Assembly (NCBI RefSeq): GCF_003989825.1
Contig: NZ_RZHE01000015.1
Span: 434,001-498,000 of the forward strand
Origin: Vreelandella populi
GTDB lineage: Bacteria > Pseudomonadota > Gammaproteobacteria > Pseudomonadales > Halomonadaceae
Direction: 5' to 3'
Length of the DNA: 64,000 bases
This document shows, one piece after another, positions 26,801-35,713 of this stretch. How positions within the stretch are numbered: position 1 is the stretch's first letter; every line of letters starts with the position of its first letter. Position numbers and translations under genes: made by a program. The notes under the pieces are model-generated. The model saw only the letters and a program-made list of their open reading frames with translations. It did not search any database and was not told where the DNA came from.

Positions 26801-27599
26801 TGCCAAGTCAACAGCGTCTGTCGGGCTGAACGTGGCCGTCCTGGTCTCCATCGGGCGCCACCCGCTGACCGCGCGCACGCGTCGCGCCGACCAGGACGCC
26901 CGGGCAGTGGAAATGGCCTTGACCCTGGAAGGCGCCTCGGTCAGCCTGCTGCACGCCGGCCAGCAGGAGCACGAGCACGAAGAAGCCATTCGCGGCTATC
27001 TAGGTATGGGGATCGATACCGTCAGCCTGATCCAGCAGCAATCCCAGGCCGATGTCGTGCCAGCGCTGGCCAATGCACTACGCACAGGCGCCCCGCAGCT
27101 GGTATTGACCGGCACGCGCGCCGAAACCGGCGAAGCTTCGGGCGTGCTGCCCTACCTTCTAGCCGAAGCTTTGGGCTGGCCGATCATCACCGGCCTGGCG
27201 GCAGTCGAAAAGGTCGAACAAGGCATGGCTACGGTGCTACAAGCCCTGCCGCGCGGCAAACGCCGCCGCCTGCGCATTCGCCTGCCGGCGATTGCCACCG
27301 TGGACAGCAGCGCCCCCGCCGCACGTCAGAGCGCCTTCGGTCCGGCCAAACGAGGCGCGTTCGAACACCTTGATGCGACAAGCGAAATCGACGAAGCGCT
27401 CGCCGCGTGGCAGGTTCAGCCGGCTCGCAAGCGGCCCAAGCGGCTCAAGATCGTCAAATCCTCCTCGGCGCGCGACCGCTTCAAGGCGGCCGCCGCCAAG
27501 GCCGACGGCGGCAGTGGGCAAACGCTTTCTGATGTCACCCCGGAACAGGGCGCCGAAGCGATCTTCAAGCTGCTCAAGGAGGAAGGGGTACTGCGTTAG
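26790..27599 (+). CDS. etfB: Electron transfer flavoprotein beta subunit of the dgc operon
   Basis: A 269-residue ETF beta-family protein, starting at ATG 26790 (AGCAGGAGA upstream) and overlapping etfA by 11 bases. Family features include NVAVLVSIGRHPLT at the start, the AMP-site region LTGTRAETGEASGVLPYLLAEALGWP (split: LTGTRAETG at 109-117 and LPYLLAEALG), and PAIATVDSS. The C-terminal tail is basic and unlike housekeeping EtfB. It ends the operon at 27599 and is followed by a hairpin. Confidence 0.9.
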   Translation: MPHNAKSTASVGLNVAVLVSIGRHPLTARTRRADQDARAVEMALTLEGASVSLLHAGQQEHEHEEAIRGYLGMGIDTVSLIQQQSQADVVPALANALRTGAPQLVLTGTRAETGEASGVLPYLLAEALGWPIITGLAAVEKVEQGMATVLQALPRGKRRRLRIRLPAIATVDSSAPAARQSAFGPAKRGAFEHLDATSEIDEALAAWQVQPARKRPKRLKIVKSSSARDRFKAAAAKADGGSGQTLSDVTPEQGAEAIFKLLKEEGVLR

Positions 27600-27625
27600 T
27601 CGCCTCATCGGATTGCCTTGAAACC

Positions 27626-27656
27626 ACGTCGGCCCATCTTTTAGGTGGGCCGACGT
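27626..27656 (+). terminator. Hairpin after etfB, probable terminator
   Basis: Perfect 11-bp stem ACGTCGGCCCA / TGGGCCGACGT with a nine-base T-rich loop, 27 bases after etfB. No clear T-run follows, so termination may be weak or need Rho. Confidence 0.5.
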
Positions 27657-27686
27657 ACGTCACTAGACAGCACGGATCCGGCGCCG

Positions 27687-27752
27687 GGCGCGGGCAACCC
27701 TACGCGGGGGCGCCATGATGGCGAAAGCACCCCGCTACGGGTTACCCGCGCC
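27687..27752. repeat. Long imperfect inverted repeat between etfB and the EamA gene
   Basis: Left arm GGCGCGGGCAACCC then TACGCGGGG (27687-27709) pairs with the right arm 27727-27752 (ACCCCGC, TACGGGT, TACCCGCGCC). With a few mismatches and one bulge it can make a stem of about 24 pairs with a 17-base loop. It lies between two converging genes, well away from any 5' end. It could be a REP-like element, a small RNA or a structured terminator. Confidence 0.5.
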
Positions 27753-27826
27753 CTCCAGCGACTATACTTTTGAGCGCACAAACGCTATTCAAACAAGCTT
27801 TATGGCATTGCTTGTTGGATTTAACG

Positions 27827-28714
27827 CTACTTCCCCACAAACCCCGGGTAGAGCCGCAGACGCTGCCTTTCCCGGTGCAGACCAATGCCCGCGTGCACGA
27901 TCAGCACGGTAATGACCACCGCCCCACCCGCCAACGTCGAAACCGTAGGCTCCTCGCCCAGCAGCCACCACACCCACAGCGTGCCCAGCGCGGTTTCTAC
28001 CAGGTAGAAAAGCGCCACTTCTGTGGACGGCAGGTAGCGGGTAGCGCTATTGATCAGCACGGTAGCCAGCGGCATCTGGATAAGCCCCATTACAGCGAGT
28101 ACGCCGTAGCGCGGGACATCCAGCGAAAACGGCGCGGCCAAGGGCAATGCGATGGCCGCAGAAAGCAAGCCCCCGCCGGCAATCACCACGATACGGTCAA
28201 TATCTGGATAACGACGCAGCACCGTCAGGTTGCCCCCGATCGCCAGAGCCGCGGCCAGGGCGTACAGATTACCCACCAGCATCCCCTTGGCGCCCTCGCC
28301 CATAAAGACCAGGCTCATGCCCAGCATGCAGATGGCAATTGCCACCAGCGTTCGCAAGGCGACACGCTCTTTGAGAAACACCCGTGAAAACAGCGCAGCG
28401 AACAGAGGCGCGGTGCTAAGGATCACCACCACATTGGCTACGTTGGCGTTCATCACCGCAAGTACGAAGAGCGCTGAAATCAGCCCCAGCAGTATTGCCG
28501 AGACCAGCGAGGAGAATGGATTGGCGCGCAGCCTGACCAGCCGATTGCCTGCAAGGCACAACAGGCCCAGCACGCTGAACATCAGAAAGCCGCGCCAGAA
28601 CACGATGGTCCACCCATCGGTATCAGCCAGGCGAATCAGCAGACCATCGAAGCTGAGAAACACCACGCCCAGTATCACCATAAGCAGACCGCGTTGGTAA
28701 GGACTTACCGGCAT
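27827..28714 (-). CDS. EamA/DMT-family transporter
   Basis: A 295-residue protein with ten hydrophobic segments in two five-helix EamA repeats. The first repeat carries the usual DMT pattern DGWTIVFWRGFLMF and the second MGLIQMPLATVLINSATRYL with LVETALGTLWVWWLLGEEPT near the end (each under 21 residues). Such carriers usually export metabolites or amino acids; the substrate is unknown. It is convergent with etfB and lies downstream of the sodium:solute symporter gene, separated from it by a terminator. Confidence 0.85.
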   Translation of the reverse strand: MPVSPYQRGLLMVILGVVFLSFDGLLIRLADTDGWTIVFWRGFLMFSVLGLLCLAGNRLVRLRANPFSSLVSAILLGLISALFVLAVMNANVANVVVILSTAPLFAALFSRVFLKERVALRTLVAIAICMLGMSLVFMGEGAKGMLVGNLYALAAALAIGGNLTVLRRYPDIDRIVVIAGGGLLSAAIALPLAAPFSLDVPRYGVLAVMGLIQMPLATVLINSATRYLPSTEVALFYLVETALGTLWVWWLLGEEPTVSTLAGGAVVITVLIVHAGIGLHRERQRLRLYPGFVGK

Positions 28715-28743
28715 TACATTGTCTCCCGGTTGGCAAAAAAGAT

Positions 28744-28770
28744 AACCGCCCGCCCAATGGGCGAGCGGTT
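28744..28770 (-). terminator. Rho-independent terminator of the sodium:solute symporter gene
   Basis: Stem AACCGCCCGCCC / GGGCGAGCGGTT with AAT loop and one mismatch, followed on the minus strand by TATCTTTTTT; 31 bases after the symporter stop. Confidence 0.85.
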
Positions 28771-28801
28771 AAGCCTGACAGCCGATGAATGGCTACCCCG
28801 A

Positions 28802-30541
28802 CTAGCTGGTCATGCGCGCGGCTAATGCCTTCTGTTGGCGAGGGCGAACCACCCAGAAGCCCACTGCCCCAGCCATCAATAACATGCTGCCACAGCCAAT
28901 CGCCAGAGCGTAGCCGCCCTGCACGGCATTGGCATCCACATTAAACTGCGCGGCAAACCCGGCCAGAGTCACCGCGTACTGCTGCCACAAAAACACCCCG
29001 ATGGCCGCACCAGAAAGCATGGTGCATATCGCGAACCAGCGGGTGCCGGACACCCAACCGCTGACCGCTTGGGCATCGAATGTATGCAGAAACGCCCGGT
29101 ACTCTTTCTCGGCCTGGCTCACGCGGGTCATCCGGGAGGCCAGCATGATCGCGACAAGCGCCATCAAAGTGCTCAACAGCACCGGGTGCAAATACACCGG
29201 CAGGCTGAGCCATTCGGCCTGAATCATCATCGACAAGGCCACATTGCCCATAAATCCAACTGCCAGCCCCCAGCTGGCACCCGTAGCGGTGATTCGTTTG
29301 CTCCAGATACTCATCAACGCTACCGGCCCCCAGGAAGAAGCAAACAGCGTGGCGGCAAACCAGACCACTGACATGACCGCCGGCGGTTGGAATAGCGCCA
29401 GCAGCAGCGCAATCAAACCCGCGCCCAGTACCGCCATGCGGCTCTTGCGCATCGCCGAGGCGTCATCTTTTGATGCGGCAAGAATATCGTTGGAAAGGCT
29501 AAAGCCGATAATCGACAGAAACGTCGAGCAGGACGACAGCCCCGCGGCGAACACGCCGGTCAAAATGACCACGCCAAGCCAAGTCGGCAGCACGTTGAGC
29601 GCCACCCAGATCATCGAGCGTTCAGGATCAAGCTGAGGATCGTACAGATTGATCGCCGCGCCGGTCATCATCATCAACGCGTAGAAAATAGCCAATGCCA
29701 CCGCCGTCAGCATGGCCGAGCGCATCACCACATGCTCGTTGCGCGCCATCAGATAACGGCTGGACTGCCAAGGGCTTGCCGCCAGCACCGCCGCCCACAC
29801 CAGACCCAGCGTCAGCCCCCAGGTAAGTGCTTCACCGGGCGAGGAGAAACTGGCCTCTGGGCCTTCGAGCACACCGTGCCAAAGTGCAATACCTGGCTTA
29901 TCAGTTTGCGTAAGCAGTCCTTCAACCACCCCGCTCCAACCGCCCAGATCCTGAATCACGTAAATCGCCCCCCCCAGCGCTGCCAGCGAGAAGATCACGA
30001 ACATGATCGTATCGGTGAGCATGACACCGGGCGAGCCCGAATAGAGAATAAAGCCGGTGTAGGTCGCCCACACCAATACCAAACCGACCCAGTAGGGCAT
30101 ACCGGTAAGCTCGGAGAACATGATGCCCGCGCCCTGCATTACGCCCAGCAGGTAAGCGCCCAAGCCGATGATGGTGGTCAGCCCAGCAATCACCTGAACG
30201 CGGCGCGAGGCAAAGCGCTTGCCGAAAAACTCCGGCACGGTTCTGGCCCCGCTACGCCGCAGGTAACGTCCAAATACCAGTGCGCCCAACAGGCAGCCCG
30301 AGGTGCTGATTGCGGCAAAAATCAGCATGACAAACGGATAGCCTTGATAGGCAAAGCCCGTTTCACCAAGAAACGCGCTAGTACTCAAATAGCTTGCCAC
30401 CAGCGTACCCAGGATAAAAAACGTGGGCGCATTGCGACCGGCCACCAAATAATCATCCAGGCCTTTGACGCGCCGTCCGGCCAGGTGCCCGATAACAAAA
30501 TAGCCAACCAGACTGAGCAGTATTGCGAAAGTGTAAATCAT
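28802..30541 (-). CDS. Sodium:solute symporter (SSS family)
   Basis: The 579-residue membrane protein shows SSS-family segments: DDYLVAGRNAPTFFILGT near 30-47, SYLSTSAFLGETGFAYQGYP region near 50-69 containing the Na2 site type Ser/Thr, and GVFAAGLSSCSTFLSIIGFS with the conserved Ser pair near 335-354. It has 13-15 predicted helices. The substrate is not clear from sequence. Its place between etfB and the BCCT gene suggests an osmolyte or a betaine-pathway compound, but this is inference. A dedicated terminator and 162-base upstream gap suggest its own promoter. Confidence 0.85.
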   Translation of the reverse strand: MIYTFAILLSLVGYFVIGHLAGRRVKGLDDYLVAGRNAPTFFILGTLVASYLSTSAFLGETGFAYQGYPFVMLIFAAISTSGCLLGALVFGRYLRRSGARTVPEFFGKRFASRRVQVIAGLTTIIGLGAYLLGVMQGAGIMFSELTGMPYWVGLVLVWATYTGFILYSGSPGVMLTDTIMFVIFSLAALGGAIYVIQDLGGWSGVVEGLLTQTDKPGIALWHGVLEGPEASFSSPGEALTWGLTLGLVWAAVLAASPWQSSRYLMARNEHVVMRSAMLTAVALAIFYALMMMTGAAINLYDPQLDPERSMIWVALNVLPTWLGVVILTGVFAAGLSSCSTFLSIIGFSLSNDILAASKDDASAMRKSRMAVLGAGLIALLLALFQPPAVMSVVWFAATLFASSWGPVALMSIWSKRITATGASWGLAVGFMGNVALSMMIQAEWLSLPVYLHPVLLSTLMALVAIMLASRMTRVSQAEKEYRAFLHTFDAQAVSGWVSGTRWFAICTMLSGAAIGVFLWQQYAVTLAGFAAQFNVDANAVQGGYALAIGCGSMLLMAGAVGFWVVRPRQQKALAARMTS

Positions 30542-30659
30542 TGGAATAGCCGTAAGGTTATTAATATTGTTTAGCCATGGTGCAACGCTACGCTATTACG
30601 TTCATTGTTATCAGCGGCATGCCCGGCAGTATTTACGACAACCTGTAGGTTAGCCAGAA

Positions 30660-30683
30660 GGGGCGCCAGCCTATGGGCGCCCC
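30660..30683 (-). terminator. Hairpin downstream of the BCCT gene, weak terminator
   Basis: GGGGCGCC (30660-30667) pairs with GGCGCCCC (30676-30683) 20 bases after the BCCT stop. No T-run follows on the minus strand. Confidence 0.4.
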
Positions 30684-30703
30684 GAAAACAGCAGAAGGGT
30701 TGA

Positions 30704-32281
30704 TTACCCCACAGCTCTGGGTAGTGCGTTGAGCTGGTTCCACTCCTTATGAAGCCCCTTGTAAAGGCTAAAACACATTAACAAGAGAACCAGCGTGAAG
30801 GGTAGTCCCGTAGCCACCGCACCCGCCTGAAGCGCGCTAAGCGCAGCGCTCCCCCCACCGTACAGCAGCACGCCGGCAATCACGCCTTCAAGCGCGGCCC
30901 AGAACACCCGCTGGCCTTTGGGTGCATCGGTCTTGCCGCCGGCGGTGATGCTGTCGATCACCAGCGAGCCGGAGTCCGAAGAGGTAATAAAGAACACCAG
31001 CACCAAAACAATCGCAAGCGTTGAAGTAATGCCGGTTAACGGCAGCTGCTCGAGCATATGGAACATGGCAAGGGAGACGTCGCTAATGCCGTTGGCCAAC
31101 TCACCCACGCCGTTAGTGGCCTGAAAGAGCGCCGTACCGCCAAAGGCGCTCATCCATACCAGCGTGACCAGCGTCGGCACCAGCAGCACAGCAATAAGAA
31201 ATTCACGAACCGTACGCCCCCGCGATACACGAGCGATAAACATGCCCACAAACGGTGACCATGAGATCCACCACGCCCAGTAGAAAATGGTCCAGCCGTG
31301 ATACCAAACGTCATCGTCGCGGCCAATCCAGTTCGAAAGCGGCAAGATATGGCTTACATAGTCCACTGCGGTGGTACCAATACCGGTCAGAATCATCAGC
31401 GTCGGCCCTGCTACCACCACGAACAGAAGCAGCACCGCCGCTATGATCATGTTGATATTCGAGAACAGCTTCAAACCGCCGTCGATTCCTCGCCATACCG
31501 AAATGAGCGCAATCACCGTGACCACTACAATAATCGCCAGCTGCGTACCAATGGTGTTGGGAATATCGAACAGGTAGGCAAGCCCGCTGGACGCCTGGGT
31601 AGCGCCAAAGCCGAGCGAGGTCGCCAGACCAAAAATGGTCGCCAGTACGGCAAGAATATCGATGATATGACCCGCCCAGCCGCGGGTGCGCTCGCCCAGA
31701 ATCGGATAAAAGGCGGAGCGCAACGTAAGCGGTAGACCTTTGTTATAGGAAAAGAAGGCCAGCGAAAGTGCCACTACGCCATAAATCGCCCAAGGATGCA
31801 GGCCCCAATGGAACATGGTCGCGCCCATCGCGGCGCTAGCGCCTTCCGGCGTATTCGCAGGAATATTCAGGGGCGTGCCGTACCAATCGGTATAATAGGC
31901 CACCGGCTCCGCGACGCTCCAGAACATCAGACCGATACCCATGCCTGCGGCAAACAGCATGGCAAACCAGGAGGTGCGCGAGTATTCCGGCTTCGCATCA
32001 ACGCCGCCCAGGCGTATCCGTCCAAGTGGCAAACAAATCAACAATAGACAGAACACCACAAAAACATTGCCCGCAATCATGAACAGCCAGTCGAAATGCT
32101 CGATCGACCAGTTCTTGGCAACCCCCAGATGGGTATTCGCGGCATCCGGATAGACCAGCGCGTAAAGAATGAACAGCAGAATGGCGAGAGCGGAAAGTGG
32201 AAAGACGGGGTTATGAAAATCCAGCCCCATGACCTGCTTGTTATCCTGACCGGGAGTCAGGACGGGATCATCATGGTCCAT
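30704..32281 (-). CDS. BCCT-family betaine/carnitine/choline-type transporter
   Basis: A 525-residue protein with twelve membrane helices. BCCT marks are present: the glycine-rich helix AAGMGIGLMFWSVAEPVAYY, the aromatic substrate box IFYWAWWISWSPFVGMFIAR with Trp residues that cage the trimethylammonium group, and the following RVSRGRTVREF loop. It imports a quaternary amine with sodium. Position beside the gbc genes makes glycine betaine the most likely substrate, for catabolism, osmoprotection or both. The N and C tails are short, so it may lack the osmosensory C-terminal domain of BetP. Confidence 0.9.
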   Translation of the reverse strand: MDHDDPVLTPGQDNKQVMGLDFHNPVFPLSALAILLFILYALVYPDAANTHLGVAKNWSIEHFDWLFMIAGNVFVVFCLLLICLPLGRIRLGGVDAKPEYSRTSWFAMLFAAGMGIGLMFWSVAEPVAYYTDWYGTPLNIPANTPEGASAAMGATMFHWGLHPWAIYGVVALSLAFFSYNKGLPLTLRSAFYPILGERTRGWAGHIIDILAVLATIFGLATSLGFGATQASSGLAYLFDIPNTIGTQLAIIVVVTVIALISVWRGIDGGLKLFSNINMIIAAVLLLFVVVAGPTLMILTGIGTTAVDYVSHILPLSNWIGRDDDVWYHGWTIFYWAWWISWSPFVGMFIARVSRGRTVREFLIAVLLVPTLVTLVWMSAFGGTALFQATNGVGELANGISDVSLAMFHMLEQLPLTGITSTLAIVLVLVFFITSSDSGSLVIDSITAGGKTDAPKGQRVFWAALEGVIAGVLLYGGGSAALSALQAGAVATGLPFTLVLLLMCFSLYKGLHKEWNQLNALPRAVG

Positions 32282-32474
32282 AGGTTATCCTCGTTGTTAT
32301 TTTTCGAGACGAGCAATACGCCGAGTACGGCCATTTGAATTCTTAGGCGATACGCGCCAGTGCAGTTGTTTAAAACCGACACTGACATAGCTATTGCCGC
32401 GTCGCTCAAGCTATTGGCAGCAGGTTATGGGTACACTGGCAGGCCAAACGGCCAACACGTGAGAGGATGCCGTC

Positions 32475-32708
32475 ATGATGATTGTCGAACTGATTGATGG
32501 TGATGATTTTCGAGCGCGACTAACCGCGCTGGGTATTGATATTCCAAAGGATGCCGACCCCGATACGTGTGCACGTATCGCGGCACAAGCGCATCAGCAA
32601 AAAACGATTCCTGAACTCCCGGCGCTGGTGCGTGAACTCATGGAGCAGCAAGCCATCATGCTGCCGTCGGTGCGCCATGCCATTGAGCGTTTTCTACCCG
32701 TTGAGTGA
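32475..32708 (+). CDS. Small hypothetical protein
   Basis: A 77-residue, acidic, soluble ORF with ATG ATG at 32475-32480 and GAGAGG about eight bases upstream. It has an alpha-helical look, with DIPKDADPDTCARIAAQAHQ in the middle and a single Cys. I recognise no family. It stands alone between the divergent BCCT gene and the convergent gbcA gene. Codon use resembles the neighbours, so it is likely real, but there is no functional clue apart from its place in the betaine cluster. Confidence 0.55.
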   Translation: MMIVELIDGDDFRARLTALGIDIPKDADPDTCARIAAQAHQQKTIPELPALVRELMEQQAIMLPSVRHAIERFLPVE

Positions 32709-32782
32709 TGGTTAGCTAAGAAGTGATGACTGAGCAGCGGCTGGGAACTGGCCCGCCAAGACGGGCCAGCTCTTAATGCGTT

Positions 32783-34069
32783 CTAACCCTGAGCCAACTG
32801 CAGCGCGACGTTATCGCTTCCCAGATTGCTGAGCATGCGCTCGGAGTACCAGTCAATAAAGTCGATCACCCCAAACTCGTAGGTTTGTGAATAGGGGCCG
32901 GGCTGATAGGCCTTAGAGTTGATACCGCGCTGGTTCTCCTCGGCCAGTTGGCGATCCTGATCGTTGGTGGCATCCCACACGCGGCGCATGTTTTCGGGGT
33001 CATAATCCACGCCTTCCACCGCATCTTTATGCACCAGCCATTTGGTAGTTACCATGGTCTGCTGAGGGCCAAGCGGCAGTACGCGGAACACGACCGCGTG
33101 ATCACCCATAAAGTGGTTCCAGGAGTTGGGCAGGTGCAGAATACGCAGCGAGCCCATGTCCGGGCTGGTCAGGCGGCCCATCAGTTTGTTGCAGGCCGGC
33201 TTGCCGTCCATGGTCATGGATACCACGCCATCGAGTAGCGGCGTACGGGTCAGGCGGTTGCGCTTGCCAAAGCGCTTGAGCTGCCAGGGCACCTGCTCGC
33301 CGTTCCAGTCGGTCTGCTTGCGGGTCACCAGGTCTTTGTACTTATCCGTCGCACGCGGGTCTTCGGTATCGTCAAACTCGATCAGCGAATTCAAAAGCTC
33401 GGGGTGCGAGCCGTTGCAGTGGTAGCACTCGCGGTTATTCTCAATGACCAGCTTCCAGTTGGCCTGCTCGACAATGCTCGACTCCACGGCGACCTTGACG
33501 TTATCCATCTGGTAAGGCTCAAGGTAGTGCTCCAGCGTGACCAGGAAATCATCAATCGCCGGCGGATTATCGCTCAGGTTGATAAACACAAAGCCCCCGG
33601 CGGTGCGCACGCTAACCGGCTTCAGCCCAAACTGGTTAAGGTCGAAGTCGGCGCCCATGTCGCTTCCGGCAAACAGCAACCGGCCATCGAGTTCATAGGT
33701 CCACTGGTGGTAGGGACATACTAGCTTGGCGACCTTGCCCTTGTCCTTGGTGCACAACCGTGAGCCTCGGTGACGGCATACGTTATAGAAAGCATGAATC
33801 TGATCTTCAACGCCGCGCACGATAACGATGGGGTTGTCACCGACCTGCAGCGTCATGAAATTGCCCTTGGCCGGAATTTCGCAAGCCATGCCCGCGAATA
33901 GCCATTCTTTTTCAAAGACTTCCTGCATATCGAGCGCAAACAAGCGGGCATCGTTATAGAAAGGCTGGGGCAGAGAATAGGTACGCGTGCGGGACTGCAG
34001 CATATCAACCGTCGCTTCACGCATGGATGCCAGTAGGTCGTTGTGTGTGTAATCCATTGTCTTGTTCAT
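32783..34069 (-). CDS. gbcA: Glycine betaine monooxygenase, Rieske oxygenase subunit
   Basis: From ATG 34069 (AGGA eight bases upstream) the product has 428 residues. The Rieske centre is Cys98-x-His100 and Cys118-x2-His121; the mononuclear iron site has His217 and His222 in ECYHCNGSHPE. GbcA (also called BmoA in Chromohalobacter) oxidises glycine betaine to dimethylglycine and formaldehyde, with electrons from GbcB. The gene is divergent from gbcB, as in Pseudomonas. Expression is expected to be GbdR-dependent, from the family; the sequence alone does not prove it. Confidence 0.94.
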   Translation of the reverse strand: MNKTMDYTHNDLLASMREATVDMLQSRTRTYSLPQPFYNDARLFALDMQEVFEKEWLFAGMACEIPAKGNFMTLQVGDNPIVIVRGVEDQIHAFYNVCRHRGSRLCTKDKGKVAKLVCPYHQWTYELDGRLLFAGSDMGADFDLNQFGLKPVSVRTAGGFVFINLSDNPPAIDDFLVTLEHYLEPYQMDNVKVAVESSIVEQANWKLVIENNRECYHCNGSHPELLNSLIEFDDTEDPRATDKYKDLVTRKQTDWNGEQVPWQLKRFGKRNRLTRTPLLDGVVSMTMDGKPACNKLMGRLTSPDMGSLRILHLPNSWNHFMGDHAVVFRVLPLGPQQTMVTTKWLVHKDAVEGVDYDPENMRRVWDATNDQDRQLAEENQRGINSKAYQPGPYSQTYEFGVIDFIDWYSERMLSNLGSDNVALQLAQG

Positions 34070-34437
34070 ACCAGATATCCTTTTAAACACCGCCTCCCTT
34101 ACCCAGGGCGGCGACAGGGTCGTTAACCAAACATGATTGTGTTGTTGTTAAGCTGCGTAACCTGGCGATTGTGTGAAGCGCGCAGCGCTTGCTACTTGTT
34201 GATGGATTGTGGTGCACGGCTTTTGCCATCAATTATCTGCCCACGACACTATGTGGCGTGGCGACGACGTGAGCGGAGATTTTTGATGTAGAGAAGGTGC
34301 CGCAAGGTAAGTGCGTGTCGCTAACAGGCAAGCTGGCCATAAAGCGCGTACCCAGAATGCAGGTTAATGGTGCTGGACCGTGCAGACAGGACGGGCCGGT
34401 GAAGGCAACGCGATAGCACGGCCATATTGAGACGACG
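34070..34437. other. Divergent control region gbcA-gbcB
   Basis: This 368-base region holds both promoters and presumably the GbdR site. An imperfect inverted repeat CCACGACAC-TAT-GTGGCGTGG (34241-34261, one mismatch) sits near the middle, followed by GCGACGACGTGA. TGTCGC and GGCAAGC occur closer to gbcB (34317-34331). No coding sequence is supported here. Confidence 0.45.
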
Positions 34438-35544
34438 ATGACAATGAACTTCTTTAATCCCGTCACGACCCAGACCTGGACCAACGGCCGCCACCATGTG
34501 CGGTGCGTCAAGATCATTCAGGAAACCTGGGACGTTCGCACGTTCTGCTTTATGGCTGAACAGCCGGTAATGTTCTTCTTCAAGCCGGGCCAGTTCGTGA
34601 CGCTGGAGCTTGAAATCGATAACCAGCCGATCATGCGCTCTTATACGATTTCCAGCTCTCCCTCCGTGCCTTACAGCTTTTCAATCACGGTCAAGCAAGT
34701 GCCGGGCGGTCATGTTTCCAACTGGCTACATGCCAATCTCAAGGTGGGCGATGAGCTGGTGGTCCATGGCCCGGTCGGCAACTTCAACTCCATCGACTTC
34801 CCTGCCGAAAAGGTGCTGTTTCTCTCCGGCGGCGTGGGCATTACCCCGCTGATGTCGATGACGCGCTGGTTCTTTGATACCAACGCCAATGTGGACGTCG
34901 AGTTCATCCACAGCGCTCGTGCACCGCGTGACGTTATCTATCACCGGGAGCTGGTGCACATGTTCTCGCGCATTCCCGAGTTCAAGCTGCATATCATTTG
35001 CGAAAAGAAAGACGATATTGGCGAGGCGTGGGCCGGCTACCGCGGTTACCTGACCCAGCCCATGCTTGAGCTGATGGCGCCAGATTTCCTTGAGCGGGAA
35101 ATATTCTGCTGTGGCCCGACACCCTACATGAACGCCATCAAGGCAATTCTGCGCGCCAACAACTTCAACATGGACCACTACCATGAAGAGTCGTTTGGCG
35201 CGACGCCGGTGGACGTTCGAGAAGACGTTCTGGAGCTTGTCGGGCAGGCTGAAGTGGAAGCCGAGATGGCCGAGCCTGAGGAGCTGATCAACATCGAATT
35301 CGCCCAGTCGAACAAAAGCGTACGCATTCAGCCAGGCGAAACTGTGCACGCGGCGGCGTCCAAGCTTGGCCTGCATATTCCCAAGGCCTGCGGTATGGGT
35401 ATCTGCGGTACCTGCCGGGTGGAGCTGAAATCCGGCGAGGTGGAAATGGAACACAACGGCGGGATTACCGACGAGGATATTGAAGAGGGCTACATTCTGT
35501 CCTGCTGCAGCCGCCCGAAAGGCAATCTTGTGGTGGATTTCTAA
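34438..35544 (+). CDS. gbcB: Glycine betaine monooxygenase, reductase subunit
   Basis: The 368-residue protein feeds NAD(P)H electrons to GbcA. Order of domains: FAD-binding barrel with RSYTISSSPS near 74-83, NAD-binding domain with FLSGGVGITPLMSM and FCCGPTPYM, and a C-terminal plant-type 2Fe-2S domain with Cys318, Cys323, Cys326 and Cys356. ATG 34438 has only a weak GA-rich Shine-Dalgarno; a second ATG two codons later is equally possible. A strong terminator follows. Confidence 0.94.
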   Translation: MTMNFFNPVTTQTWTNGRHHVRCVKIIQETWDVRTFCFMAEQPVMFFFKPGQFVTLELEIDNQPIMRSYTISSSPSVPYSFSITVKQVPGGHVSNWLHANLKVGDELVVHGPVGNFNSIDFPAEKVLFLSGGVGITPLMSMTRWFFDTNANVDVEFIHSARAPRDVIYHRELVHMFSRIPEFKLHIICEKKDDIGEAWAGYRGYLTQPMLELMAPDFLEREIFCCGPTPYMNAIKAILRANNFNMDHYHEESFGATPVDVREDVLELVGQAEVEAEMAEPEELINIEFAQSNKSVRIQPGETVHAAASKLGLHIPKACGMGICGTCRVELKSGEVEMEHNGGITDEDIEEGYILSCCSRPKGNLVVDF

Positions 35545-35586
35545 CGCGGAAGACCTTTATTCCATAAAAACAGCCTACCCCTAGAC

Positions 35587-35620
35587 GGATACCGACCTGC
35601 CTCGGTATCCATTTTTTTAT
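35587..35620 (+). terminator. Rho-independent terminator of gbcB
   Basis: Perfect stem GGATACCGA / TCGGTATCC with six-base loop followed by ATTTTTTTAT, 42 bases after the gbcB stop. Confidence 0.92.
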
Positions 35621-35650
35621 GCCGTAAATCCATAAAAGCGGACACACAAA

Positions 35651-35679
35651 AACGCTCATGGCCCGCGGCCATGAGCGTT
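35651..35679 (-). terminator. Hairpin terminator of fdhA
   Basis: Perfect 13-bp stem AACGCTCATGGCC / GGCCATGAGCGTT with CGC loop, followed on the minus strand by TTTGTGTGTC; 35 bases after the fdhA stop. Confidence 0.7.
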
Positions 35680-35713
35680 GTCAGTGTTTGTTACCCGCTC
35701 ATTTCAGCATTGA

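Noticed and set aside
27660-27826. Riboswitch reading of the GC-rich inverted repeat
   Set aside because: It lies at the 3' ends of two converging genes and so cannot act as a leader for either.
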